Assembly: GCA_004352715.1 (NCBI GenBank)
Contig: SCFE01000001.1
Coordinates: 3,494,832-3,558,831, forward strand
Length of the DNA stretch: 64,000 nt
Direction of reading: 5' to 3'
Source of the DNA: Hofstenia miamia
Lineage: Eukaryota; Xenacoelomorpha; Acoela
Positions 43,922 to 55,109 of this stretch are shown here, one piece after another (the stretch's first letter is position 1; the number at the start of each line of letters is the position of its first letter). Position numbers and translations under genes: made by a program. The notes under the pieces are model-generated. The model was not told the origin of the DNA. It saw only the letters and a program-made list of their open reading frames with translations, and made no database searches.

Positions 43922-44790
43922 TATATACATGTATACACGCTTGGGGACAATCGTAATGTTTCTGATTGCAAATTTGAAAAATATTCATTTGCAAAGTCAA
44001 GTAATAAATGCAATGTTGTTTGAATCTTGATGTTTTGTGCTAATTTTAACACCATTTTTGGTATTTTTATGTCATTTGAAAGCGCTATTGAAAGTCAATT
44101 TCGCAAACATTTGTTTGTGGTGGGGAATAAATTTTGCGAATTTAATAGCAAAATTTCTCTTGAAGGGTCAAATGTAATAATATTCTTAGTGATTAAACAT
44201 CTCAAATTGTGTAGAAATCTATTTTTTAAAAATAATGATAATTAGAGTTTTCATTATTAATAAATTCATAAAATTTTTATATTATTATTTTATGTAAATC
44301 TAAATATTTTGTGGAAATATCACATCAAATAAATATACATGTATAACATTCTTTCAATTTCAAAGAAGCTATTAACAATTCTGTATATTTCTGCAAAGGC
44401 GCTATGAAATGAAGTCTGCTTTAAACAATTTCATAGCAAAACAAATGGCAAACGTCTCAGTCAATAAACTCAGTGTCACTTGCAAACAGTAGAATATACT
44501 TCCAGCAAGTGTTCCCAAACCAAGCAACTTAAATTTTGTTTGAAATTCTAGCGCCATGATATTTTTGGTTTTTGCTAGCACTGCTCTTTGAAACGCTTCT
44601 TGTTATTTATAAAGTCCTTGAATTTTCATTATACCATTAGTCTTAACTGATTATGTGCAAAACATTGTTTATTTAAAAAAATTTTTTTCTGATTATGCGA
44701 TTGTATTATATGCACGTTTTGTTTCCGCTTTTTGTTATTTGCTTACTTAGAATTTAATATATTTTCTGTTTTAGCAATAGTTTTTTGCAA
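43922..44790. other. Upstream region of EMRE exon 1
   Basis: No transposon motif. It should contain the EMRE promoter and 5' UTR or an upstream non-coding exon. A pyrimidine-rich TTCTGTTTTAG ending at 44774 looks like a splice acceptor, so the first visible coding exon may follow a 5' UTR exon. No TATA box can be argued in this AT-rich context. Confidence 0.4.
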
Positions 44791-44892
44791 ATGCATAGGG
44801 CTTTTTCCATATTGTTTCGTCGGTCATTGATATCAACTGTAACTGGGGCTGTTCTTGCTAAACCAACGCGAAATCCATATGCAATACATAAG
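44791..44892 (+). CDS. SMDT1: EMRE (essential MCU regulator, mitochondrial), exon 1
   Basis: ATG at 44791 opens 34 codons, MHRAFSILFRRSLISTVTGA then VLAKPTRNPYAIHK, ending at AAG followed by GTATGT, a strong donor; the junction is phase 0. The N-terminus is basic without acids, as in a mitochondrial presequence, and the TGAVLAKP segment corresponds to the conserved stretch before the EMRE membrane helix. An in-frame stop at 44755 shows that ATG 44791 is the first Met. With exon 2 it makes a 72-residue precursor, shorter than vertebrate EMRE mainly in the presequence. EMRE is a single-pass inner-membrane protein that couples MCU to its gatekeepers MICU1/2 and is needed for metazoan uniporter conductance. 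Confidence 0.85.
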
Positions 44893-44997
44893 GTATGTAA
44901 TATATTTCTATAGAAATTGCAGATAAATAAATAATAATAATAATCAATGACTTTATTTAGCCGCTGAAGGCATACACAACAAGAAAATAAAAACAAG

Positions 44998-47882
44998 TCA
45001 AGTTTTACGGCAGCGAGGACAGTCACAGGAGATGAAATAGGAGCAAATGGAAGAGTAGGCGAAGTCGGAGAAGGGCTCAGCAAAGAGGAAAGCCATCAAA
45101 GATTTCTTGAAGCTCGGTGGTGGGGAAAAGAAATCAATCGCTGTTGGAGGGTTGCGAGTCAAGATGTAATTAGCAGCAGTACAAGCACGATTGAAAAACG
45201 AGTGAAGGGTGCGATGTTTCTTTGTACGACGAATGGAGAAGGTGACAACATCATCAGAGCGAGTGCAGCAGGAATTAGAGAACGTAATGAAATCAAAAGG
45301 ATCAAGATCCAATTTGCGAGTCAGTAGTCGATTGAACAGAAGGAGATCACAGGCATGGAAGTAGAGTGACAGCGGGAGAGTGGAGAATTTCAGCAGAGCG
45401 TCTTTATAGTCCAAAGAGGAAATCCATTTGAAAGCGCGTTTCTGGAAACGTTCCATGGAGTGGAACAAAGCACGAGAAGGCCACCAACAAGGAGACGCGT
45501 AGAGAAGAATGGCGCGAGGAATGGACTTGAACAAAGAGAGCTTCACAGCGGACGAGGTATTTAAAGGAACATTACGGAAAAGGGCAAATAGCGAGGAATT
45601 AGCTTTGCGGAGACGCAAAGACACATGTCCAGTCCAATTTAAGTTTGCAGCAAGTTGAACTCCAAGATGAGTGTGATTAGGCGCAAAGTTCACAGGTAGA
45701 GGCAAATCAGAAGGGGGAGCAACAGAAAAGGAAATACCACATGTCTTGGTAGTGCTAAAATCAAGATGGTTGAGAGAGGACCAAGTAGACAAGTGCTCAA
45801 GATCAGAAAAAATGTTCGAAGCAAAAGACCAACCAAAATAAAAAATCGCAGTGTCGTCGACATACAGCAGGCAAGACGAGTTGAGAACAGAATGAGGGAG
45901 GTCGTTAATGGCAACGAGGAAGAAACGAACAGCAAACACTGAGCCTTGAGGGGCACCACTAGTAACGGGGACAGGAGAAGAGATAGACGAGTTGATTTTG
46001 GCACACTGGTGGCGATTGGTCAGGTAAGACTGGAACAGTTCGATGAAATCCACATCAAAACCAAATAAACGTAACTTGTCAAGCAGAATGGAATGAGGGA
46101 GACGATCAAACGCTTTTGAGATGTCAAGAAAGATAATACAACCAGGATCATTACTATCAGAGTGAAAGTAGCAGTTTTCGATCAGAGTGAGCACGTTAGT
46201 AATCGTAGAGCGACCAGGAAGGTTGCCATGCTGAGAAGAAGGGATGAGGTGAATTTTTGGGAATACAGAACGAAAAACAAGGCGTTCAAAGATGATAGAC
46301 AGTCGAGATAGAACAGCTATTGGGCGGTAGGACGTGACCTGCGAGGAGGGAAGCTGATTAGATTTTAACAGCGGAGAAATTCAAGATGTCTTCCAACAGG
46401 CGGGATAGCGCTTAGTGGAGCAAATGAAGGAGTAAAGATGCTTTAAATGGATAGAAAGCGTGGAGGAGGTTTCATGAATTACAAAGGAAGGAACACCGTC
46501 AGGATAACAAGGACCAGACAACTTGCAAGATTTAAGCATGAGAGAGATATCATGGGCGCTGAAGACCATATCACAAAGTCGGATTAGCGGGGAGGCAGCA
46601 GGCGGACCAGGGCACATGGAGACAGGTACAGAGAAGTTAGAGGCAAAATACGCATTGAACAGATCAGCTTTCTCCAGGTCAGAGTGAGCAGAAAGAAGGT
46701 TCCATCTCAAATTGGGGAGCTCAGGCTTGGAATGAAGAGAACGCAGGAAGGAATAAGAGTCTTGAAGAGAACCGGACGAGAAGCTGGACAGAAAAGAGAC
46801 TTTGTCAAGTTCCATAAAATTGAGAACATCTTCTGTGAGAGAAGCAAGCTTCGGAGTAGCAGTAGTACCAGAATGGCGTTTGTAAGACTCGAATTTATTC
46901 AAGGAGTGCACAGTAAGGGACGAAAAATAGAAAGGAAGAGAAGCACGCTTTTTCCGCCGACGAGGAACAAAAGAAGAAATAACTTGATGAAAGAAAGTGA
47001 ACCAATCGTCAACTGAGAAGGAATCACTAAAAACGGGCAGCGAAGATGAGAGAGCAGCATTAAGTGACAGAAAGTCACTGTTAAATCGAGCATATTGGGG
47101 AGTAGTCGGATTAGCAGATGGAGAAGTAGAGTTGAAAAACAGATTGAAGCTGACGAATGAGTGATCTGACAGCTTAGCAGGAACAGGGATTACAGATATG
47201 TCAATATATAATCGGGGTGAGACGACAGAACCAAATCCAGCAGAGAGGAGCTGGAAGTAGGAGAAAATACAAGTTGTTCAAGAGAATAGCAGGCAAAAAC
47301 TTCTAAAACTGCAGACTCATAAGTGTCAGTAGAGTCGAACGCATTCCAGCAGACATTAGGAAGATTGAAGTCACCACAAATAAGAAAATGAGGACGAATG
47401 GAAAAGCCAAGGTGACGAGAGAGGTAGGTAGACTGGTCATGAAAAGCCTCGAACATAGATGATAAATCAGCAATGGGAATGCGAAAGGCACTTTTCGAAG
47501 GAGGGTTGTAAACGCAGAGCAGAGAAACAATGTGGTCACTGAAAACAACAGCACAGCCACAACAGAAATCGAAGGATAATGAATCGAAAGAAATGGGACG
47601 GATGTCAAGGTTAGGAAGACGAGAGGCAATGAGAACACCACCATGGCGACCACTGGATCGATCCATACGAGAAAGAACTTTAAGAGTAGAGTTGGGAAAA
47701 ACAACACTATCAGCAATGGCAGGATCAAGCCAGGTTTCAGTGATGAAAATGAAGTCAACAGGAGACTGCAAGAAGAAATTGTAAAAGCTGAGACGACGAT
47801 TCAAAGATACAAGACTGTGGGCATTGGCAAGCAACACGGAAAAGCCAGAGTTACGGGGAGGAGGAACATCAGAGTGAGATAG
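44998..47882 (-). pseudogene. LINE ORF2: endonuclease plus reverse transcriptase
   Basis: Endonuclease blocks: LLANAHSLVSLNRRL, FITETWLDP, GRHGGVL, ICGDFNLPNVCWNAF, LLDLVLSSHPD and SDHSFVSF. The last is read after a one-base frameshift near 47205. Then comes a linker (PRRRKKRASLPF), and RT blocks WKTS-stop-ISPLLKS (TGA near 46379), YRPIAVLSRLS, QHGNLPGRST, CIIFLDISKAFDRLPHS, TSGAPQGSV, SCLLYVDDTAIF, and a C-terminal Cys-rich end CDCPRCRKT at 44998. Catalytic acids of both domains are present (E in TETW, D/N in GDFN, SDH; D in FLDISKAF, YVDD). The protein nicks chromosomal DNA and copies the element RNA there. The frame follows ORF1 directly after a UGA; the first Met lies inside the endonuclease domain, beyond TETW. 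Confidence 0.87.
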
Positions 47883-47885
47883 TCA
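47877..47885 (-). promoter_or_regulatory. Candidate leaky stop UGA-CUA between LINE ORF1 and ORF2
   Basis: ORF1 ends CGC CGT GAC TGA and the same frame continues CTA TCT CAC into ORF2. UGA followed by CUA is the best-known readthrough context in animal mRNAs and some viral RNAs. ORF2 has no upstream in-frame AUG. The sequence is seen; readthrough is inferred. Confidence 0.55.
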
Positions 47886-48620
47886 GTCACGGCGAGGCGG
47901 ATTACGGCAGCGGGGACGAAGGCCAAAAGATTTGCGCTCTTCGTCAGAGAGGCGGTAATAACGAATCAAGACGCCTTCAGACCACACATCAGGATTCATG
48001 AGTGCACGATGAGACACTTGATCGCAGACAACATGGAAGGATACAAATGGAGAGTCAGGACGTGGAGGAATGGAAATGACATCATCAAATTGCAGAGAGG
48101 ACGAACGAAGGTGGTCAGCAAAATCTGAGGTGGACACAGAGGCAGCAAAACGGCCAACATAGATATGAGCTTTGCGGGGAGGCGGCGGAAGTGAACTAAT
48201 AGGAACAGCAGGGAGACGGCAGGAAGCACTAGAACCAAAAACTGGACGAGGACGATTACGGTTAGTTGATGAAGGGATAGACTGCTTGGGAGGATGCGGT
48301 AGAGCAGAAGGAGGAGCAAGCGCAGGTGTGAAACTCGGAGCAGGATTACTGGGGAGAGATGATACAGAACGTGAGGCAGCAGCACTGTAGGAGAACATTT
48401 GGGATTGTAGTGAGGAAACATCAGAGGAAAGCTTTGTTAGGGAGTCAGATAAGGATGATATGACGCCAGGGCCATCATTGGTGGACGGAGTCGAGGTAGA
48501 GAGAGCAGAGACTGCTTGGCGTAACAACGAAATGATGGCGTCTTTCTTCAGACCACCAACAGCGGAGGCAAACTGGGCATCGCTCAAATTTTTGAGGTCG
48601 GACAGCGAAATTGGGGGCAT
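47883..48620 (-). CDS. LINE ORF1 protein with RRM-like C-terminal domain
   Basis: 245 codons from ATG 48620 to TGA 47883, uninterrupted. Residues 1-100 begin MPPISLSDLKNLSDAQFASA and include a Ser/Leu-rich helical segment that could trimerise as a coiled coil. Residues 100-145 are Pro/Ser/Arg-rich (PSFTPALAPPSALPHPPK). From about 148 an RRM-like fold reads RKAHIYVGRFAASVSTSDF, then SPFVSFHVVCDQ and MNPDVWSEGVLIRYYR, the pattern seen in ORF1 proteins of CR1/L2/jockey-type LINEs. The protein binds element RNA and acts as a nucleic-acid chaperone in the RNP. A basic end RPRCRNPPRRD precedes the UGA. No zinc knuckle was found. Confidence 0.82.
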   Translation of the reverse strand: MPPISLSDLKNLSDAQFASAVGGLKKDAIISLLRQAVSALSTSTPSTNDGPGVISSLSDSLTKLSSDVSSLQSQMFSYSAAASRSVSSLPSNPAPSFTPALAPPSALPHPPKQSIPSSTNRNRPRPVFGSSASCRLPAVPISSLPPPPRKAHIYVGRFAASVSTSDFADHLRSSSLQFDDVISIPPRPDSPFVSFHVVCDQVSHRALMNPDVWSEGVLIRYYRLSDEERKSFGLRPRCRNPPRRD

Positions 48621-49222
48621 AGCTGAAATCTAATTAAACTGTATAATAAACAGGCAAATTGTGTATGTAAAATATATCAATATATAAATTTTAAGTATTT
48701 TCTCATTGCTATATATTCCAACAAAAGAACTTTTTATCATAAGTGGGATAACATTATTTCTTTCCACATAGAGTTGCATTTGGTATTTTGTCCACATTAT
48801 TGAAATATCATTTGTTCCAGTTTATATGAATGCTTCTATTATAGATTAATTTGGACCTAAAATTTATATCCATTCAAATTTATAGTATAAAAACTCGATT
48901 TTTTCATTAATAACGTTATTATAAATGTCATGTCTTTTCAATAGAATATCCTATCCGATTTCTGAAATCCGAATTGTGTTATGGAAACATGTAGACCCTA
49001 TTAAATTTTTTGGGGGAAAGGCAAGGTATACACTGCACGCCTTGAGATTTAACATTTTCTGAAAATACCGTTTCCTACTTGAGATGTTGATAAAAGAATT
49101 CAATATAGTTGTGCTAAAGTAGACAATTGTGTGGGCTACAACCCGCCTGTAATTTTAATATAGAAAATATTTTGCAAACAGTAGTAGTTGCATTGATTTT
49201 ATTGTAATACTGATCTGTTTAG

Positions 49223-49339
49223 TTCATAGCACTTGTGATCCCCATGATAGGCGTTGGTTCCTTACTCAGCATGCATGGAGCTGCTTTCCTTGAGGAGAAC
49301 GCCATTTTTGTGCCAGAAGATGATGATGATGATGATTGA
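49223..49339 (+). CDS. SMDT1: EMRE (essential MCU regulator), exon 2, C-terminal
   Basis: After the acceptor CTGTTTAG the phase-0 frame reads FIALVIPMIGVGSLLSMHGA, then AFLEENAIFVPE, then six Asp codons and TGA at 49337-49339. The first 20 residues are the single transmembrane helix, with a GxGS small-residue patch as in the EMRE helix that packs on MCU. The acidic tail after FVPE is the diagnostic C-terminus that interacts with MICU1 in the intermembrane space. 38 residues here plus 34 in exon 1 align without gaps to the conserved EMRE core. This is strong evidence for a functional gene. A polyadenylation signal follows at 49367. Confidence 0.93.
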   Translation, partial: FIALVIPMIGVGSLLSMHGAAFLEENAIFVPEDDDDDD

Positions 49340-49366
49340 ATAATACTGCTTAGCTCTACAATTTGC

Positions 49367-49372
49367 AATAAA
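49367..49372 (+). terminator. SMDT1: Polyadenylation signal of EMRE
   Basis: AATAAA lies 28 bases after the stop codon, followed by T-rich sequence and GT-containing DNA, a suitable cleavage context. AATAAA is common in AT-rich DNA, so position is the main argument. Confidence 0.55.
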
Positions 49373-50095
49373 TTTTTTACTTTGTATAATGTGTATGTAT
49401 GTTACTAATAGCATTGATGTTGTAATATAGAATAATTGTATACAATGAAAATTTGATCTATATTCATTTGCAATTTTGTAATTAGACTGAATTTGATTTT
49501 TGATGAACAGAAAAAATAATAGTGTCTCATTTTTATAAATTCTTTAGATTAAAATATAAATTAATTCTACCTTTGTTCAAAATTTAGAACATTAGTTCTC
49601 GCTTTAAAATCTAGGAAATATAGGGAGAATATTCTACGAACGAGGGTTTTGTAATCTGAAATATACTTATATGCATGTTTTTATTAAGATAATAAAATTC
49701 CTCAAAAAACTTTCTAATATTGTTTGCTTTAAATCTTGGAGAACTGACACAAAATAACTTGAGATTAAAAATATTTATTCTAAAAAATTGTTGTATTGTG
49801 GTATTTTGCATGTCATAACACCATGACATAATTCATTTTTTCAGCTAAACCAAGATTTTGATAAAAACTAGTTCAAATAAAGTAATAAACAAAAATAGAA
49901 TTTTTGAAAATATAATTATAGCTCACGTGTCCTGAGTATGGTGGTGTTACGCATTTGCATCATGTCAATCATTTTCTGCATTGAGAACATTTTGAATGAA
50001 ATATAAATATGGGAAATGTAGAAAAAATGAAAATTGTGAACAGAATTCTTAGATATTTAAAAATATATGCTGTATATATATATATATTATGAAAG
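49373..50095. other. AT-rich sequence downstream of EMRE
   Basis: No gene. Ends with a segment (50036-50085) repeated after the N gap at 50238-50300. Confidence 0.45.
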
Positions 50096-50099
50096 ATTT

Positions 50100-50150
50100 A
50101 TTCAGCAAACATGTTTCGCTACATACGTATAGCTTCGTCAGTGCATATAG
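50100..50150 (-). ncRNA. Hammerhead ribozyme, minimal type, short palindromic stem III
   Basis: Minus strand, 5' to 3': stem I strand GCA (50144-50142), CUGACGA core (50141-50135), stem II AGCUAUACGUAUGUAGC (GCUA/UAGC plus a GU and an AU pair), GAAA (50117-50114), then CAUGUUUGC. Stem III is the self-complementary ACAUGU, U at 50108 fits the cleavage position, and UGC (50107-50105) closes stem I with GCA. All invariant core bases (CUGANGA, GAAA, UH) are present. A stem III this short is known from hammerheads in Penelope-like elements and satellite-type retrozymes, which often act as dimers. The host element is lost in the neighbouring gap. Confidence 0.72.
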
Positions 50151-50173
50151 AGTATAGAGGGAAAGTTTAGAAA

Positions 50174-50272
50174 NNNNNNNNNNNNNNNNNNNNNNNNNNN
50201 NNNNNNNNNNNNNNNNNNNNNNNNNNNNNNNNNNNNNTGTGAACAGAATTCTTAGATATTTAAAAATATATG

Positions 50273-50303
<31 letters not shown>
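50174..50303. other. 64-N gap followed by a repeated flank and TA microsatellite
   Basis: N at 50174-50237. The sequence TGTGAACAGAATTCTTAGAT onward stands on both sides (50036 and 50238), each ending in (TA)n. Either a tandem repeat spans the gap or the same locus was placed twice. Confidence 0.9.
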
Positions 50304-50308
<5 letters not shown>

Positions 50309-50873
50309 TTAAAAGTATTCGAGTGAATATTATATGTAATTAAATGGGTAGAACGTCCTGTCAAACGTCGTTATTCTGCATAAATAACAGCTTTTCAACA
50401 ATTGGCAATACCTATTGGAATCCATTTTGACTCCCTCTTGGACTCGAAAGGCACAATACTCTGGCTCATGATTCCCCGTCAAAACATCCTACCACTACTT
50501 CATTGTTGCTGTTTCCAGATAATTGGTATGTCACTATTATCCAAAATTTAACCTCGAACAACACTAACCCTAAGCCCTCCGGTAGTTTTAAATTTGGCCG
50601 CTATGTGCAAAACCTTGTAATTGGTTGCCCTGCATATATTTGTTGTTGTTTTCACATTCGCATCGAGAAAAATTTTCGGACTTGTAGACTGGATTTTGTG
50701 CCACAAATCTCTTGATTTTTGTAATATCACTCTGTCAATTCATTCTCATCTCCCATTGAATTGAGATTGCAAATTATTGTTTCAGTATCTGCAGAATTTA
50801 ATAATGAAAAAATGCAACGTGTAACTAGCAGTTAGATTTGCAATTAATGTGCAATAGCACTAAACAATGATCT
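50304..50873. other. No gene seen
   Basis: Slightly less AT-rich than its surroundings but without recognisable coding motif. A 70-codon frame at 50503-50715 has no family resemblance. Confidence 0.4.
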
Positions 50874-51102
50874 CAGGGGCGGTTTCAGGATTCCAAGTTA
50901 GGGCGCCGGACTATGTGCATGCATGTACCTTTTATGCATATATATTATAGTTTTCTATAAGAATAATTGAAAACAACATGACAGATAGTTTAAATGCTTT
51001 CTCTGAGCAGTTTTTCAACAAGTATTCAGACCAGTTTATGTAAGCTTTGAAAATTTTAGGTGGGCGTGCAGCCACACGCCCCCCCTCCTAAATCCGCCTA
51101 TG
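50874..51102. mobile_element. Short hAT-like MITE
   Basis: Left end CAGGGGCGGTTTCAGGATT and right end (complement) CATAGGCGGATTTAGGAGG are imperfect inverted repeats around a 229-bp unit without coding capacity. A GGGCGTGCAGCCACACGCCC hairpin lies near the right end. The CAGGGGCGG-type end is widespread in animal non-autonomous hAT elements. A clear 8-bp target duplication was not found. Confidence 0.55.
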
Positions 51103-54100
51103 TATCTACATAAATTTTTATAACCATTTCATTTTTTGATCAGATAGGAGTTCGATGTGTAAATAACGGGTACATTAATATTTTGTATGCACTCACAGTT
51201 AGGTGATTTGTAAAACATTGACTACTTCATGTGAATCAAAGTTTAACAATGGGAGCAGTGATTAGCAGGCAGAAGCGAAATATTGCATTTTGGGTGGTAA
51301 TTCTAAACGCGAAGTATAAAAAATTTACTTCGCAATTCGATCCGTGAAAACACCGAAAATGAACCTATTATAAAAATCATACAAACACTTCAACCTCTCT
51401 AAAGTAGCCTTTTTATTTTTGATTAACCTAGTTCTCTTTATATTATTTTTGCAATGCCCAATGTGTGGAATGCATTTAGCGCTGAGCCCAAACTACTTTA
51501 TAACAATACAACACTTGGAACGCCTAAAGATTTTATAATAGCTAATATTGTAAATTTTAAATATTTAACTCAAATTCCCAAAGAAAAATAAATTTAAGTA
51601 TACATTATTTTAATTGAAAATTCTTAATTTTCCAAAGGTGAAGAAGCATAATCTATTCTATCAGAACAATCAATTAGATTCAGTTCATTGAAAAACATTG
51701 TTTCCCTATATCAAAAAATAATCATGGAGTACTTCAAAATTATGCTACAAAATTGAATATTTTTTAAATGAAATCTGAGTTTGATGGTTTCAAAAGCATA
51801 ATGATCGAGAATGGCCTTCTTGCTTTATATATTTTCGATTTAGCAAATAATTGTAAGGAAAAGCTGGAATATGTATTTCTTTTTGTTTATTTACTCTGAA
51901 TTAGATGTAATATTACACATGGACGTAGGTTTTGACATTATCTTCATTAACCTCCGAACTTGTCCAGATGGGTGGGGATTCCTATGGCCTTGTGGGGTGG
52001 ATGAAGATGAAATCTCGTCCCATGGGTTTCAAAGAGCATGATATTTAATCGTCCTAAGATTTGTAATGCCGACCTTTACGATTCCAGTTGAAACTGATTT
52101 CCAAAATCAAAGCAGAAAACTTCATGTTTGCTCTATTTTATTTTCAAACTGCGGGATAGGGGACTTTTTGCTATTATTATCTCAAATATACTTCCTCTGC
52201 ATCAAATCACATTAGGAAAAAAAATACAATTGTTTTTCAATTGAATAATCAAGACTAAAATTTATAACCTCGCTATTATCGCAGTCTTAAAGTTTTTTAT
52301 TATATTTACTTGTTGATGCATTTTGGTAAATGAGCTTTTATTATTCGCTTCTTATACTTAATTGGTTCAATTTATGTGGCCTTGTTTTGCTTATTGATTA
52401 ATTATTACCGCTACTAAATGGGAAGGTATTGTTAATTATTTCAAAGAAGGTCATTAGGCGATTTATATAGATATAACATTGTATATGCAGAAAATTATTA
52501 AAGCTACATGTATTAATTTAGTTGCACTTGACATTTTCTGAGAAATATTAGTTTATATCTGTGTAGATTAGGTTGGCATAATAGAAATGACTTAATGCTA
52601 CATGTAGAGTATGAATTAATTATATTTTTGCTTTAGTTGGAATCGATTTTTCTAATATGATTTTCTTGCTTTTCAAAATTTAAATGTTAGTCTAAAATAA
52701 TTTATAGGCATTTAAAGGACCCAACTCGTTTTACATGAACGTTGTTGAAATTAAGTTGATATTGCGAAGTATCTGTAGATTTTGACTAAACAATACAGAA
52801 TTGAGTTTTTAAGGGATTCACTCTTAAAGAAGCAAAATTTTTAGCAAGAAGTGCAATTTTTAAAAAAAATGTATTAGAACTAAATAATATTGTATATCAT
52901 CACATGTTGTTAAATCGGACAAATCGTATATTGTAAACATTAAATAGTAAGGGACCCAAAATGGTTACCAATGCTACAACCTCCGAATTTGCGCATGACA
53001 AAATATTTCAGGGTAGTTGTTCTTCCCATGGGCATTACACAGCTTCATTATCTGAATTCAAGGTATGGAAGTAATTTAAATATTTTTACAAAATCGGATT
53101 TCTCATTGAAAAAAAATCATATTTGAATGTAGATTTGAGCAATTTTCGGGATTTTATATAGTAGCGTTTAATTATCTAATTTTAATTCGCCCGGAAAAAA
53201 GGAATGTCTTATGCATGCATTTAAGATATAACATGTTGGTTCAGCTATTAAATCGGCTGAGATTTAGGAGACAAGGTGATATTAGAAAGGGTCAGCTGAA
53301 TGTGTTTTTAAAACTTGTATCGACTTTATTATTTAATATTTAGTTGAAAATAAAAGGAGTTTATCGAAAAACAACTTTGGATTTATTGTATTAACATGAT
53401 GTGAAGCATTTCCCTGTAGTACATCCAAGTCAATTATAGGTGTATTATCTCCATCAACTTTTTTCATGGTAAACAACGTTTGGTTTTTTTCTTGTTAACA
53501 CATTGTAATAAAAAACACAATTAGTTTACCAATCATCAGATAAGTACTAGAAATGTTTGTAATTTTTGAAGAAATCTACAGGGCATTGAATAGCAATTAA
53601 GAACTGAAAGGATAAAGCTGTATTTCTTTCAAGTATTGACAATAATCGAATACGTGACTTGCATTAATTAAAAGAGAAATATTTCAATTGCGAAATTCGA
53701 ATCCACAACGACTAGGAAAGATCAAAGAAATTCTTGAGTTTATGTATGCATTTAAAAAAGAAACGCATCATTTATTTAAGAATGCTAAGAATTCTTATCG
53801 TGTTCCTAGAATTAATGACAGCTTGTAGAGTATACGGCTGTAAATCATTTCATAGGATGCTGATAGGCTGAATTGGAAAAATCGTCAGAGTAATATGCAG
53901 CATTTCTGAAGTTAAACGAATATTTGAATTGAATGTTAGGCCATTTAGACTAACAAATTTGCAACTTTGATTACCTTTGATGGCCTTCTAAAATATATGG
54001 CTAGGAACAAATTGAAAATCAATTGTTTAATGTGAATTGAGACATTACATCGCATCGAAATCAATGTTGACAATTTAGGTCAATAAGTAAATTCTCCTTT

Positions 54101-54921
54101 TCTTGGCAGTTTTTCAACTTATCTTGCAGCCTTATATTTTAGAAGCTGTCTATCTCTGTACATTCAAAGTCATTAGAATAATAACATTTCTAAGGGTCTG
54201 CTAAAACATGGACTGAATATTAATGGTGGAAAATGTGTTTCCTTGCAACTGAAGACGCAGATTATAATGTTATACATATTAACATTGTTGCAGTCACTGC
54301 ATCCCGCATGTTGCCTAGATGCAGTGGAGTTATAAATATAACTTCAATGCGAGAAATAATGCAAATTTGATTTACAATGGCAGAAAACTTTCTACAATCC
54401 CCGAACCTGCCTCCAACTAATTGTGGCTTACAATCCTCCAATATACTTTAGAATAGATGCTGAAGGTATTATCAGACCATACATACGTTATGAGATCTGA
54501 ATATCTACAACAAAAATACACATTAAATTTCATTGCAGAATAAAATCTAGCAATCTTGCGATATTGAAGTCTATCAACTGAGAGAAATATACATCAATAG
54601 ATACAAAATTATGTTAATCATTTGATTACATATATTCTCTAAAACTTGTTAATGTACACTTAATCATGATGAGCTTTAACTTGAAAATTGGCAAATTCTA
54701 CTTGTACTTAAAATACCAGTCTAAGCACTTTGTACTGATTTAAACAGTAATTGAAGAGTGTATTTATGTAAAAAGCGCGCCATGTTGGTTCTAATCATGG
54801 AAACTATGTTCGATTGAAGAATAAAGTGGTAAACGTCTTTTTCACTAATAATTTAATTATTTTCCAAGAAATTAGCTGTTTGTTTCACTATTATAGACTT
54901 CCCCAACCGTCGATCTAATTA
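51103..54921. other. About 3.8 kb AT-rich sequence, no gene seen
   Basis: No ORF over 60 codons with content, no transposon blocks, no splice-bounded exon recognised. Confidence 0.5.
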
Positions 54922-55101
54922 ACTTTTTATTTTAGCTTTTTTCGGATAATTATGTTTTTATAAATTCCCCCATTTATTTATTATCATTTTTTAATATGTT
55001 GTTGATCATTATGATCATCGCTTAGGCTATCACTTTGGGCTTTAAAGTAAGATAACCAGCTTCTTTAAATGCTTGGTGGTTATTCCCCTTCGTCTGGGTC
55101 A
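54922..55101 (+). repeat. 180-bp segment duplicated at 55942-56121
   Basis: CTTTTTATTTTAGCTTTTTT to CGTCTGGGTCAT is present identically after the single N at 55941. A second short overlap, AAAATCTATATTGCCAGAAT, occurs at about 55911 and 56122. Both overlaps at one N point to a misjoined contig end. Confidence 0.88.
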
Positions 55102-55109
55102 TAGTAGGG

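Larger units (their letters stand above)
44930..48640 (-). mobile_element. CR1/jockey-like non-LTR retrotransposon (LINE)
   Basis: Minus-strand order: ORF1 with an RRM-like domain, ORF2 with APE-type endonuclease and reverse transcriptase, a 3' UTR of only about 60 bp, and a 3' tail of short ATT repeats (plus-strand AATAATAATAATAATC at 44925-44945) instead of poly(A). Two ORFs, an apurinic endonuclease at the N-terminus of ORF2 and a microsatellite tail indicate the CR1/L2/jockey group; the clade is not resolved. The copy is nearly intact: one frameshift and one stop in ORF2. ORF1 starts with a good ATG, so the element is close to full length. It sits antisense inside the EMRE intron. Confidence 0.88.
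44893..49222 (+). other. SMDT1: EMRE intron (4330 bp) with an antisense LINE
   Basis: GTATGTAATA at the 5' end and TACTGATCTGTTTAG at the 3' end are canonical splice sites. Both exon ends are phase 0, so the frame joins without change. About 3.7 kb of the intron (44930-48640) is a minus-strand LINE. Without it the intron would be roughly 0.6 kb. Confidence 0.8.

Noticed and set aside
47303-48421. Long hydrophobic frames overlapping the LINE
   Set aside because: They are out-of-frame translations of ORF1 and of the endonuclease, rich in Leu/Val because of the complementary codon bias.
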